Part shown: in pieces, positions 54,566 to 63,315 of the stretch
Layout: the number at the start of each line of letters is the position of its first letter
Numbering within the stretch: position 1 is the first letter of the stretch
Source: Ferrigenium straubiae
GTDB lineage: Bacteria; Pseudomonadota; Gammaproteobacteria; Burkholderiales; Gallionellaceae
NCBI GenBank assembly: GCA_019449655.1
Contig: JAHQXD010000001.1
Location: 996,950 to 1,060,949, forward strand
Direction: 5' to 3'
DNA length: 64,000 nt
Notes under the pieces: generated by a model
The model's input: only the letters and a program-made list of their open reading frames with translations
The model's database searches: none
Told to the model about the DNA's origin: nothing
Translations under genes and position numbers: made by a program

Positions 54566-57463
54566 ATGCAGGCAATCTTTGCCCCTGCCATCACCCTGCT
54601 GAACCGCTGGGGTTACACTAAAAAGTTCACGCTGCTGTGGCTGCTGTCCATGATCGCGATTGCGGTGGTGGTGTACAGCCTGTTCGTCAGCCTCGAGCGC
54701 ATCATCCATCCCTCGCAGCGGCAGCTGGAGGGCATCGTACTGCTAAAACCCATCGCCCAGACTGTGCAGGCCATCCAGTTGCATCGCGGGATCTCGGCCG
54801 CTCTGCTCGGCGGCAACGAGACCATGCGCGAGCGGCGCGCTGCCCAGGAAAAGGCCGCCGTCGCCGCATTCAAGGCCATGGAAGCCAGGCTGCCCGCCAG
54901 CATGGTTTCGGGCGAGGACTTCCTGCTTATCAAGGCGGACTGGGAACTGTTGCGCAATAACGGGCTGAACCTCACGGTCGCCGAAAATTTTGCCGCGCAT
55001 TCCCATTTGATCGAGCAACTCCAGTTGTTCAAGGTGTTCGTTTCCGACGAATATTTGCTGACGCTGGATCCTGAGCTTGCCTCGTTCTACCTGATCGACA
55101 CGGCCATCAACAAGCTGCCGCATACGCTCGAACATCTCGGGCAAATTCGTGCCTACGGCACCGGCATCCTGACCGGCAGGCGGGTCAGCGAACTCCAGAA
55201 GGCCGACCTCAGGGTCATGATCGCCGAGCTCAACAACACGCTCAGGCTCCTCGAAATCAACCTCGACAAGGCCGGCCGCTACAACCCATCGGTGCATGCA
55301 TCGCTGATAGCGGCTTACGGCGACATTGCCGGTTCGTCCCGGCAAATCACCGGACTCGTGGCATCGGACATTCTCACCGGCCGCCTTGCCACGCCACCCG
55401 GCGAGTTCCTGGATACCGCCACCTCGGCAATCGACCGGAGTTATACGCAAATGTACGCCTCCCTGCTGCCCACGGCCGAAGCCCTCATCGAGGCGCGCAT
55501 TACTCAAGCAAAGAAAACGCTGTACACGAGCACCGCCATCGCCACCCTGGCATTCCTGCTGGTGGTCTACCTGTCGGTCAGCATCTATTACGCGATCGTC
55601 GGTAGCATCCACTCGCTGGCCCGCTCCGCACGCGCCTTCGCCGGCGGCAACCTGGGCATGCGCATCAAGCTCGACACGCGCGACGAACTCAGCTGGGTGG
55701 GCGACAGTTTCAACCAGATGGCCGACGGTTTCAATGCCATGCTCGAGGCGCGCCGCGAGGACGAAGCGCGACTGCGCACCATCATCGAGACCGCGCTGGA
55801 CGCCGTGGTGCAGATGGATGCCAAAGGAATCATCACCGGCTGGAACCACCAGGCGGAAAAAATCTTCGGCTGGACGCGCGAGGAAGCGCTCGGGCGAACG
55901 CTGAGCGAAGCAATCATCCCGCCCCAGTACCGTGAAGCGCACACCCGCGGCCTGGAGCGTTTCCTGGCCTCCGGCAAGGGAGCCATATTGAACTCGCGGG
56001 TCGAACTGCTGGGGCTGCACCGCGATGGCCGCGAATTTCCCGTCGAATTGTCCATCACCGCGATCCTCACGGCGGACGGGTACGAATTCAATGGCTTCAT
56101 CCGCGACATCACCAGGCAGAAGGAATCCGAGGAACTGATCTGGAACCAGGCCAATTTCGACACCCTGACCGGCCTGCCGAACCGCCACATGTTCCACGAC
56201 CGCCTCGCACAGGACATCAAGAAGGCGCATCGTGCCGGCCTGAAAACGGCGCTGCTGTTCATCGATCTCGACAAGTTCAAGGAAGTCAACGACACGCTGG
56301 GGCACAGCATGGGCGACACCCTGCTCAAGGAAGCAGCGCACCGCATCAGCGGTTGCGTGCGCGAGACCGACACCGTGGCGCGCCTGGGCGGCGACGAATT
56401 CACCGTCATCTTGGCGGAGCTCGAAGATACCGGCAGCGTCGAGCGGATCGCCGAAAACATCTTGCAAAACCTGGCCAAGCCGTTCCGGCTGGAAGACGAG
56501 ATGGCCTACGTATCGGCCAGCATCGGCATCACGCTGCACCCCAACGATGCCTTCGAGGCGGAAGACCTGCTCAAGAATGCCGACCAGGCGATGTACGCCG
56601 CCAAGAACGGAGGGCGCAACCGCTTCAGTTATTTCACACCATCCATGCAGCAGGCGGCGCAAGCCCGGCTGCGCCTGACCAACGAATTGCGCGGTGCGCT
56701 GGCCGCCGGCCAGTTCACGGTTTATTACCAACCCATCGTGGACCTGGCCACCGGCCGCATCAACAAGGCGGAGGCGCTGGTCCGCTGGCAGCACCCGGAA
56801 CTCGGCCTGGTCAGTCCGGCGCAGTTTATCCCGCTGGCCGAGGAAACCGGATTGATCGTCGAGATCGGCGACTGGATATTCAGGGAGTCGGCACGCCAGC
56901 TGAAGCTGTGGAGAATGTTGTGCAACGACAACTTGCAGATAAGCGTGAACGTGTCACCCGTGCAGTTCGGCAGCACCCTCGGCAGATCGCACCGGGCATG
57001 GTTTGCCTATTTGCAGGAACTGGGGCTGCCGGGACAGAGCGTGGTCATCGAAATCACCGAAGGCCTGCTGCTGGATGCGGATACCAATATCACCGGCAAA
57101 CTGCTCGAATTCCGAGACGCCGGCATCCAGGCGGCGATCGACGACTTCGGCACAGGCTATTCGTCACTGTCCTATCTGAAAAAATTCGACATCGACTACC
57201 TTAAGATCGACCAGTCATTCGTGCGCGACCTGGTGTCCGACCCGAACGACATGGCGCTATCTGAAGCCATCATCGTAATGGCGCATAAACTCGACCTCAA
57301 GGTAATCGCCGAAGGAGTGGAAACGGAGGCGCAGCGCAAGCTGCTGACCGAGGCAGGCTGCGACCACGCGCAGGGCTACCTCTTCTCGAAGCCGGTGCCG
57401 GCCGGAAAATTCGAGGAACTGCTGAAAAGCCAGCAACCGGAAAGCCATTCCTACCAGATATGA
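54566..57463 (+). CDS. Membrane GGDEF-EAL protein with NIT-like sensor, HAMP and PAS
   Basis: A 965-residue protein: membrane helix (about 22-45), a periplasmic helical region with VQAIQLHRGISAALLGGNET resembling the NIT nitrate/nitrite-sensing domain, a second helix (about 320-345), HAMP, a PAS domain ending FIRDITRQKESEELI, a GGDEF domain with RLGGDEFTVILAELE and an EAL domain with EALVRWQHPELG, then DDFGTGYSSLSYLKKFDID. Both catalytic signatures look intact, so it could make or degrade cyclic di-GMP. It is followed by a terminator. Confidence 0.9.
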   Translation: MQAIFAPAITLLNRWGYTKKFTLLWLLSMIAIAVVVYSLFVSLERIIHPSQRQLEGIVLLKPIAQTVQAIQLHRGISAALLGGNETMRERRAAQEKAAVAAFKAMEARLPASMVSGEDFLLIKADWELLRNNGLNLTVAENFAAHSHLIEQLQLFKVFVSDEYLLTLDPELASFYLIDTAINKLPHTLEHLGQIRAYGTGILTGRRVSELQKADLRVMIAELNNTLRLLEINLDKAGRYNPSVHASLIAAYGDIAGSSRQITGLVASDILTGRLATPPGEFLDTATSAIDRSYTQMYASLLPTAEALIEARITQAKKTLYTSTAIATLAFLLVVYLSVSIYYAIVGSIHSLARSARAFAGGNLGMRIKLDTRDELSWVGDSFNQMADGFNAMLEARREDEARLRTIIETALDAVVQMDAKGIITGWNHQAEKIFGWTREEALGRTLSEAIIPPQYREAHTRGLERFLASGKGAILNSRVELLGLHRDGREFPVELSITAILTADGYEFNGFIRDITRQKESEELIWNQANFDTLTGLPNRHMFHDRLAQDIKKAHRAGLKTALLFIDLDKFKEVNDTLGHSMGDTLLKEAAHRISGCVRETDTVARLGGDEFTVILAELEDTGSVERIAENILQNLAKPFRLEDEMAYVSASIGITLHPNDAFEAEDLLKNADQAMYAAKNGGRNRFSYFTPSMQQAAQARLRLTNELRGALAAGQFTVYYQPIVDLATGRINKAEALVRWQHPELGLVSPAQFIPLAEETGLIVEIGDWIFRESARQLKLWRMLCNDNLQISVNVSPVQFGSTLGRSHRAWFAYLQELGLPGQSVVIEITEGLLLDADTNITGKLLEFRDAGIQAAIDDFGTGYSSLSYLKKFDIDYLKIDQSFVRDLVSDPNDMALSEAIIVMAHKLDLKVIAEGVETEAQRKLLTEAGCDHAQGYLFSKPVPAGKFEELLKSQQPESHSYQI

Positions 57464-57501
57464 TCCGGCAGCAACTGGAGACATCCAGCCGGATCCAATG
57501 A

Positions 57502-57528
57502 AAAAGGCCTGCGCGATGCAGGCCTTTT
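57502..57528. terminator. Intrinsic terminator between the GGDEF-EAL gene and htpX
   Basis: The stem AAAAGGCCTGC-GCGAT-GCAGGCCTTTT is followed by T residues on one strand and preceded by A residues for the other, so it may serve both convergent genes. Confidence 0.88.
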
Positions 57529-57547
57529 CGCCTCAGCCTTTTACGGC

Positions 57548-58429
57548 TCAGTTCCCAGAACGCAGCGCCTCGATGCGCTCGTCCAGCGGCGGGTGGGTCA
57601 TGAACAGTCTGGCGAAGCCCTTGCCGCCGGAAATACCGAAGGCGGCCATTTTTTCCGGCAAGGCAGACTGCTCGTGGTTGATCTTCAGGCGCTCCAGCGC
57701 GGCGATCATCTTGTTGCGCCCCGCCAGGTTCGCTCCGCCCGCATCGGCACGGAATTCGCGCTGGCGCGAGAACCACATCACGATCACGCTGGCCAGGATG
57801 CCCAGCACCAGTTGCGCGGCGATTTCTGCGGCAAACGCACCCATGCCGGGGCCGTTGCGCCCATCGTTCTTGAGCAGCACGCGGTCGACGAAGTAGCCGA
57901 ACAGCTTGGCGAAGAAGATCACGAAGGTGTTCACCACGCCCTGAATCAGCGCCAGCGTCACCATATCGCCGTTGGCGACGTGGCTGACTTCATGCGCCAG
58001 CACCGCTTCGGCCTCGTCGCGGCTCATGTTGTGCAGCAGGCCGGTGCTCACCGCCACCAGCGCGTCGTTGCGGTTCCAGCCGGTGGCGAACGCATTCACG
58101 TCCGGCGCGTCGTAAATCGCCACTTCCGGCATGCCGATTCCGGCGGCATCAGCCTGGCGGCGCACCGTTTCCACCAGCCAGCGCTCGGTCGGGTCGATCG
58201 GGTTCTCGATGACCTGCGCGCCGACCATGCGCTTGGCCGACCATTTGGACATCGCCAGCGAAATCAGCGAACCGGCGAAACCGATCACCGCCGACATCAC
58301 CAGCAGTGCGGAGAAGTTGATGCCACCCGATTCATCCAGCCAGCGATCCACGCCGAGCAGGCGCAGGGTGATATTGATCACGAACAGCACCGCCACGTTG
58401 GTCAAAATGAACAGGAAAATTCGTTTCAT
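57548..58429 (-). CDS. htpX: Membrane protease HtpX
   Basis: A 293-residue zinc metalloprotease with [10 protein letters not shown] (HExxH) and two N-terminal and two central membrane helices. The segment [20 protein letters not shown] and the C-terminal [16 protein letters not shown] match HtpX. It degrades damaged membrane proteins together with FtsH. Confidence 0.95.
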   Translation of the reverse strand: MKRIFLFILTNVAVLFVINITLRLLGVDRWLDESGGINFSALLVMSAVIGFAGSLISLAMSKWSAKRMVGAQVIENPIDPTERWLVETVRRQADAAGIGMPEVAIYDAPDVNAFATGWNRNDALVAVSTGLLHNMSRDEAEAVLAHEVSHVANGDMVTLALIQGVVNTFVIFFAKLFGYFVDRVLLKNDGRNGPGMGAFAAEIAAQLVLGILASVIVMWFSRQREFRADAGGANLAGRNKMIAALERLKINHEQSALPEKMAAFGISGGKGFARLFMTHPPLDERIEALRSGN

Positions 58430-58590
58430 ACACTTGTCTCCATCAAACTAAAAAAGTGGGCGCAGTTTACCACTCCCCTTTGCCCGGTTGGTTATATGAG
58501 GGTTGCCGCCGGAATTTCAAGGCAAAACCGGCCAGCAACCCATCCAGCAGCATTAGAGCATCCGTAGGGAAATAAGTTGCCTTCACAAAT

Positions 58591-58633
58591 TTGACATTAG
58601 TTCTAGTTAGAACATATAATATCCTAACTAGAA
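58591..58633 (+). promoter_or_regulatory. Promoter with overlapping MarR-type operator
   Basis: TTGACA (58591-58596), 18-bp spacer and TATAAT (58615-58620). The arms TTCTAGTTAG (58601-58610) and CTAACTAGAA (58624-58633) form a perfect 10-bp inverted repeat, with the -10 box in its 13-bp centre. Binding here would block RNA polymerase. It lies 15 bp before the marR start, so autorepression is expected. Confidence 0.85.
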
Positions 58634-58647
58634 CTTGATGAGCAGCC

Positions 58648-59112
58648 ATGCCACAAAAACCCTTCATTCCAGTCTTACGCGAACTTGCCCGAGCCTATCA
58701 GGCATTCGAGACCTGCTCGGCGACTCACATCCGCACCCTTGACCTCACTCCGTCGCAATTCGACATCGTCGCCACGCTCGGCAATACAGATGGCATGAAT
58801 TTCAAGGAGCTGGGAGAAAAAACCCTGATCACCAAGGGCACGCTCACCGGTGTGGTGGATCGCCTGGAGGCCAAGGGGTTGGTGCGTCGAGTTGCCTCGG
58901 CCAGCGACGGCCGCAGCCAGATCGTGCAACTGACGCACAAGGGAGAGGCACTTTTTGCCAAGGTGTTCCCAGCCCACCTGAAGTACATCGGACAGTCTTT
59001 CGCCTCCTTCTCGCAGGCTGATCTGGACACCATGAAAACTGAATTGACACGGCTGCGCACTGCGCTCTCTGCACCGAATAACCTCTCCACCCCCATGAAA
59101 GGAAAATCATGA
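58648..59112 (+). CDS. MarR family transcriptional regulator
   Basis: A 154-residue winged-helix protein with LDLTPSQFDIVATLGNT, the recognition region EKTLITKGTLTGVVDRLEAK and the wing GLVRRVASASDGRSQIVQLT. It is the first gene of a five-gene operon; its stop overlaps the CDGSH gene (ATGA). It probably binds the palindrome at 58601-58633. The ligand is unknown; no cysteine pair typical of oxidant sensors is obvious besides CSATH near the N-terminus. Confidence 0.93.
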   Translation: MPQKPFIPVLRELARAYQAFETCSATHIRTLDLTPSQFDIVATLGNTDGMNFKELGEKTLITKGTLTGVVDRLEAKGLVRRVASASDGRSQIVQLTHKGEALFAKVFPAHLKYIGQSFASFSQADLDTMKTELTRLRTALSAPNNLSTPMKGKS

Positions 59113-59345
59113 CCAAGCCCGTAAGCACGCAAAATAGTCCCTATGCAGTAGAACTCGAACCCGGTGACCACTACTGGTGCGCATGCGGCCTGTCGAAAAG
59201 CCAGCCGTTCTGCGATGGCGCCCATGAAGGAACCGGCATCAACCCGGTAAAATTCACCGTCACTGAAAAGGAAACAAAATATCTTTGCGGTTGCCGGGCC
59301 ACCTTGGGCTCTCCGTTCTGCGACGGAACACACAACGGGCTTTGA
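59109..59345 (+). CDS. Double-CDGSH iron-sulfur protein
   Basis: A 78-residue protein with two CDGSH-type 2Fe-2S motifs: CACGLSKSQPFCDGAH and CGCRATLGSPFCDGTH. Each has three cysteines and one histidine. Such proteins carry redox-active 2Fe-2S clusters. Its place after a MarR regulator and before cytochrome b561 and YceI genes suggests a redox or stress-related operon. Confidence 0.93.
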   Translation: MTKPVSTQNSPYAVELEPGDHYWCACGLSKSQPFCDGAHEGTGINPVKFTVTEKETKYLCGCRATLGSPFCDGTHNGL

Positions 59346-59364
59346 ACACCGACTCCAAGTCGCC

Positions 59365-59907
59365 ATGTCAAATCACTACACCCGCACCGCCATCACGCTG
59401 CACTGGGCCATCGCCCTGCTGATCTTCGCCAACTTTCCGTTGGGCGTGTACATGCACGACCTGCCGCTGTCGCCGGACAAGCTCCGGCTGTTCAGCTACC
59501 ACAAGTGGGTCGGCGTCACCGTCTTCATGCTGACCATGCTGCGCGTGCTGTGGCGCATCACCCACCGCCCCCCGCCGTTGCCCGTTGCCATGCCGCGCTG
59601 GGAAAAGCTTGCCGCCGAAACCGTGCATTACCTGCTCTATGCGCTGATCTTCGCCGTGCCGCTGAGCGGCTGGCTGATGAGCTCCGCCAAGGGCGTCCAG
59701 ACCGTGTGGTTCGGCGTGCTGCCGCTGCCCGACCTGGTGAATAAGAACAAGGAACTGGGCGACCTGCTCAAGGAGGTGCACGAAGGCCTCAACTTCGTTA
59801 TGCTCGGCCTGGTGCTCGCCCATATCGGTGCCGCGCTCAAGCATTACTTCATCGAGCGCGACGGGGTGCTGGCGCGCATGATTCCGTTTCTCGGGAGGAA
59901 GTCATGA
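59365..59907 (+). CDS. Cytochrome b561 family protein
   Basis: A 180-residue protein with four membrane helices. Likely haem histidines are in ITLHWAIALL, FSYHKWVGVTVF, EVHEGLNFVMLG and LAHIGAALKHYFI. This type oxidises quinol or passes electrons in the inner membrane, and is often found beside yceI genes. Its stop overlaps the first yceI gene (ATGA). Confidence 0.92.
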   Translation: MSNHYTRTAITLHWAIALLIFANFPLGVYMHDLPLSPDKLRLFSYHKWVGVTVFMLTMLRVLWRITHRPPPLPVAMPRWEKLAAETVHYLLYALIFAVPLSGWLMSSAKGVQTVWFGVLPLPDLVNKNKELGDLLKEVHEGLNFVMLGLVLAHIGAALKHYFIERDGVLARMIPFLGRKS

Positions 59908-60455
59908 AATACTGGCCGGCTTTTCTATTGCTGCTCGCAGCCACGCTGGCGTCCGGCGCGGAATTCACCGTGCTGCGGCCGCAACAAAGCAGCGTCTCCT
60001 TCGTGTCGAAACAGATGGGTGTGCCGGTGGAAGGCGGCTTCCGGAAATTCGCTGCGCACATTGCGATGGACCCGGCCAGGCCCGAGGCCGGCACGGCGCG
60101 CATCGACATCGACCTCGCCAGCATCGACACCGGCAGCGCCGAAGCCGACGCCGAAGTCGCGGGCAAGGCCTGGTTCGACACGAAGAACCATCCCGTCGCC
60201 AGCTTCGTCTCCGGCAGCGTCAGACCGTCCGGGGCTGGGCGCTACGAGGCGCTGGGCAAGCTGACCATCAAGGGCAAGACCCTGGATATCCGGGCGCCCT
60301 TCACGCTCAAACAGAATGCCGATACGCTGGTCATCGACGGCATGTTCCCGATCAGGCGCCTCGAGTACGGCATCGGCTCGGGCATCTGGGGCGACCCCGA
60401 CACGGTCGCCGACGAAGTGCAGATTCGCTTCCACTTTACCGTTGCAAAAAAATAA
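59904..60455 (+). CDS. yceI: YceI family periplasmic protein (first copy)
   Basis: A 183-residue protein with signal peptide MKYWPAFLLLLAATLASGA and a lipocalin-like YceI fold: VLRPQQSSVSFVSKQMGVPV, GTARIDIDLASIDTG and KTLDIRAPFTL. YceI proteins bind isoprenoid quinones or similar lipids in the periplasm. It differs from the second copy in sequence but follows the same fold, and is coupled to cytochrome b561. Confidence 0.92.
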   Translation: MKYWPAFLLLLAATLASGAEFTVLRPQQSSVSFVSKQMGVPVEGGFRKFAAHIAMDPARPEAGTARIDIDLASIDTGSAEADAEVAGKAWFDTKNHPVASFVSGSVRPSGAGRYEALGKLTIKGKTLDIRAPFTLKQNADTLVIDGMFPIRRLEYGIGSGIWGDPDTVADEVQIRFHFTVAKK

Positions 60456-60476
60456 CCAACCCGAAAGGAAAACAAC

Positions 60477-61040
60477 ATGAATAAACTTCTCGCCGCTCTC
60501 CTCGCCACCCTGTTTGCCGCACCCGCCTGGGCCGCCGACAGCTACACCATCGACTCGCGCCACACCTTCCCGGTATTCGAGGTCAACCACATGGGCTTCT
60601 CGACCCAGCGCGGCCGCTTCAACAAATCCAGCGGCAAGATCGCCCTCGACACCGCCGCGAAGAAGGGCAGCGTGGAGCTGGTGATCGAGACCGCCTCGCT
60701 CGACATGGGACTCGACAAATGGGACGAGCACATGAAGTCCGACGAATTCTTCAACGTCGCCCAATTCCCCACCATGCGCTTCGTCTCGGACAAGCTGGTG
60801 TTCGACGGCGACAAGGTGGTTGCCGCCGAAGGCAGCTTCACCCTGCTCGGCGTGACCAGGCCGCTGACCCTCACTGTGAGTAACTTCCGCTGCACCATGC
60901 ACCCGATGGCCAAAAAACCGGCCTGCGGCGCGGACATCTCCGCCACACTGAAACGCTCGGAATTCGGCATGGCCAAATACGTCCCTATGGTGAGCGACGA
61001 AGTGAAAATCTCATCGCCGGTAGAAGCGTTGAAGGACTGA
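60477..61040 (+). CDS. yceI: YceI family periplasmic protein (second copy)
   Basis: A 187-residue protein with signal peptide ending APAWAAD, the segments YTIDSRHTFPVFEVNHMGFS, FNKSSGKIALDTAAKKG, DKWDEHMKSDEFFNVAQFP and LLGVTRPLTLTVSNF. An AAGGAAA ribosome binding site precedes the ATG. It is the last gene of the operon and is followed by a terminator. It is closer to standard YceI than the first copy. Confidence 0.94.
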   Translation: MNKLLAALLATLFAAPAWAADSYTIDSRHTFPVFEVNHMGFSTQRGRFNKSSGKIALDTAAKKGSVELVIETASLDMGLDKWDEHMKSDEFFNVAQFPTMRFVSDKLVFDGDKVVAAEGSFTLLGVTRPLTLTVSNFRCTMHPMAKKPACGADISATLKRSEFGMAKYVPMVSDEVKISSPVEALKD

Positions 61041-61059
61041 AGTTTCGCTATCTCCCGGG

Positions 61060-61088
61060 AAAGGGCAGGCCGGAAGGCTTGCCCTTTT
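61060..61088 (+). terminator. Intrinsic terminator of the MarR-YceI operon
   Basis: The stem AAAGGGCAGGCC-GGAA-GGCTTGCCCTTT, with one G-T pair, ends in a T-run. It also lies between convergent genes. Confidence 0.88.
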
Positions 61089-61103
61089 GCGTTATGGGCT
61101 GCA

Positions 61104-62306
61104 CTACCAGCCCGACTCCCTTTCCGGCGTCGCAGAAATCCGGTGGATGCTCAAATCGGCGCCGTTGAATTCCTCTTCCGCATCGAGGCGGATGCCGACC
61201 AGCTTCTTGATCGCGCCATACACTGCGTAGCCGCCGGTGAAAGCGATCGCCACACCGAGCAAGGTGCCGCACAACTGCGCCATGAAGCTGACCCCGCCGA
61301 GTCCGCCCAGCACCTTGGCGCCGAAAACGCCCGCCGCGATGCCGCCCCACGCACCGCACAGGCCGTGCAGCGCCCAGACGCCGAGCACGTCGTCGATCTT
61401 CCAGCGGTTCTGCGTGAGGGTGAACATCGCCACAAATAATGCACCCGCCACACCGCCTGTGAGCAATGCGCCGATGGGGTGCATCAGGTCGGAGCCGGCG
61501 CAGATCGCCACCAGGCCGGCCAGCGGGCCGTTGTGCACGAAGCCGGGATCGTTCTTGCCTGTCCACAGCGCGGCCAGCGTTCCTCCCACCATCGCCATCA
61601 GCGAGTTGACTGCGACCAGGCCGCTGATCTTGGTGATCTCCTGCGCCGACATGACGTTGAAACCGAACCAGCCCACGGTGAGTATCCACGCGCCGAGGGC
61701 GAGGAACGGGATGCTGGAGGGCGGATGTGCGGCGACGCGCCCTTCCCTGCTGTAGCGTCCACGCCGTGCACCGAGCAGCAGCACCGCCGCCAGCGCGATC
61801 CAGCCCCCGATCGCATGCACCACCACCGAGCCGGCGAAGTCGTGGAATGGTGCGCCAAATGATGCAGCCAACCATTGCTGCACGCCGAGACGGCCATTCC
61901 AGGCAATACCCTCGAAAACCGGATAGATGAAGCCGACCAGCATGAAGGTGGCGGCCAGTTGCGGATTGAAGCGCGCGCGCTCGGCGATGCCGCCGGAAAC
62001 GATCGCGGGGATCGCGGCGGCAAAGGTGAGCAGGAAAAAGAATTTCACGAGGTCGTAGCCGCTCTTCTGCGCGAGCTGTTCCGCGCCGCCGAAGAAATGC
62101 ACACCGTAGGCGATGCCGTAGCCGATGAAGAAGTACGCGAGAGTGGAGACGGCGAAGTCGGCCAGGATCTTGACCAGCGCATTCACCTGGTTTTTCTTGC
62201 GCACCGTGCCAAGTTCCAGGAAGGCGAAGCCGGCATGCATCGCCAGCACCATGACCGCACCGAGCAGCAGGAACAGGACGTCGTTGCCGGATTTCAGGTT
62301 TTCCAT
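61104..62306 (-). CDS. amtB: Ammonium transporter
   Basis: A 400-residue Amt/Mep protein with eleven helices. It has LLGAVMVLAMHAGFAFLELG, the twin-histidine pore residues in DFAGSVVVHAIGG and LGVWALHGLCGAWGG, and GWFGFNVMSAQ. AGGAGA stands before the ATG. It lacks a signal peptide, unlike E. coli AmtB. No glnK is next to it in the window. Confidence 0.94.
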   Translation of the reverse strand: MENLKSGNDVLFLLLGAVMVLAMHAGFAFLELGTVRKKNQVNALVKILADFAVSTLAYFFIGYGIAYGVHFFGGAEQLAQKSGYDLVKFFFLLTFAAAIPAIVSGGIAERARFNPQLAATFMLVGFIYPVFEGIAWNGRLGVQQWLAASFGAPFHDFAGSVVVHAIGGWIALAAVLLLGARRGRYSREGRVAAHPPSSIPFLALGAWILTVGWFGFNVMSAQEITKISGLVAVNSLMAMVGGTLAALWTGKNDPGFVHNGPLAGLVAICAGSDLMHPIGALLTGGVAGALFVAMFTLTQNRWKIDDVLGVWALHGLCGAWGGIAAGVFGAKVLGGLGGVSFMAQLCGTLLGVAIAFTGGYAVYGAIKKLVGIRLDAEEEFNGADLSIHRISATPERESGW

Positions 62307-62734
62307 GCGTATCTCCTATGGTTTATGCCCCAGAAGACACGCAAGATGCGTTCCACAACGCCAACCAGCTGATAGCTAAAGGCAATTCCATGAAGAACGG
62401 AGGAGTAAACGCTTTAAAGGGAGAAGTTGGTGCGCTTTATCATGGGCGCGCCGGGGTTTTGCACCGGTGCGGTGCACAACTAGGGGATGGGCTAAAAAGC
62501 TGCCTTAAAAATTCGCGAGGAGGGATGGATGCAAGGCGCACGGAACGCAGCAACCGGAATGTACATAAAGTACATGAGGATTGCGACAACGAAGTTGCGG
62601 TGAAGGCTCACATGCGCAGCATGTTATGCCGAAACCAATACAGCGCAACACCGCATAACCAGCCACTTGGCTGCTGTATTTTGGCAGTCTAGTGGAATGG
62701 CTAGAGTTCCATCAGACGCCCTCCGCAGCAATTT
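62307..62734. other. Long non-coding stretch between amt and the Nudix gene
   Basis: This 428-bp region contains no convincing gene. A 125-codon forward frame crosses it without family features. The part from about 62490 to 62640 has several short inverted repeats, for example ACATGC-GCA-GCATGT, plus GTACAT repeated around 62561-62577, and looks like a degenerate repeat element. No clear sigma54 promoter was found for amt. Confidence 0.45.
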
Positions 62735-63277
62735 TCAGCGCCAGCCGTTGAGGTGCTTCTCCAGCCAGAACAGCCTGACGATGGTCTTGCTGTCGTCGAT
62801 TTTCCCCAATCTCACCCACTCCAGCGCCTCGGCGAGCGAGAGCTCGAACACTTCGAGGAATTCGCCGTCGTCGAGTTGGCGACCCCGGTGGGTGAGGCCG
62901 CGCGCCAGGAAATATTCGATGTGCTCGTCGGAGTAGCCGATGCACGGCCAGGTGGTCGTCAGGTGTGTCCACTCGCCGGCGGCATAGCCGGTTTCTTCGA
63001 GCAACTCGCGCTGTGCGGTGCGCAGGATATCTTCGCTGGGATCGATCTTGCCCGCGGGGATTTCGATGAATTCGCGCTGCGGCGCGTAGCGGTACTGGCG
63101 CTCCATCACCAGCTTACCGTTGTCGAGCAGCGCCAGCACGGCGACTGCGCCGGGATGGGCGATGTATTCCCGGGTATGCACCTGGCCGTCCGGCAGGCGC
63201 GCATGATCCTTGTGCACCTTGAGGAAGCTGCCGTCGTACATCAAGGCCGTATCCAGGCGGGTTTCCTTCAAATCCAC
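62735..63277 (-). CDS. Nudix hydrolase, ADP-ribose pyrophosphatase-like
   Basis: A 180-residue protein with a complete Nudix box around AGKIDPSEDILRTAQRELLE and ETGY, and the upstream YRYAPQREFIEIPAG segment typical of NudF-like ADP-ribose pyrophosphatases. It would hydrolyse ADP-ribose or related nucleotide sugars. The substrate is not fixed by sequence. Confidence 0.92.
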   Translation of the reverse strand: MDLKETRLDTALMYDGSFLKVHKDHARLPDGQVHTREYIAHPGAVAVLALLDNGKLVMERQYRYAPQREFIEIPAGKIDPSEDILRTAQRELLEETGYAAGEWTHLTTTWPCIGYSDEHIEYFLARGLTHRGRQLDDGEFLEVFELSLAEALEWVRLGKIDDSKTIVRLFWLEKHLNGWR

Positions 63278-63315
63278 GGCGATTCCTTGCTTGATAAAAA
63301 CCGCTCCGGGCGGAA

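Noticed and set aside
62318..62692. A 124-codon rightward frame upstream of amt
   Set aside because: No family features, poor start context and sequence that looks repeat-derived.
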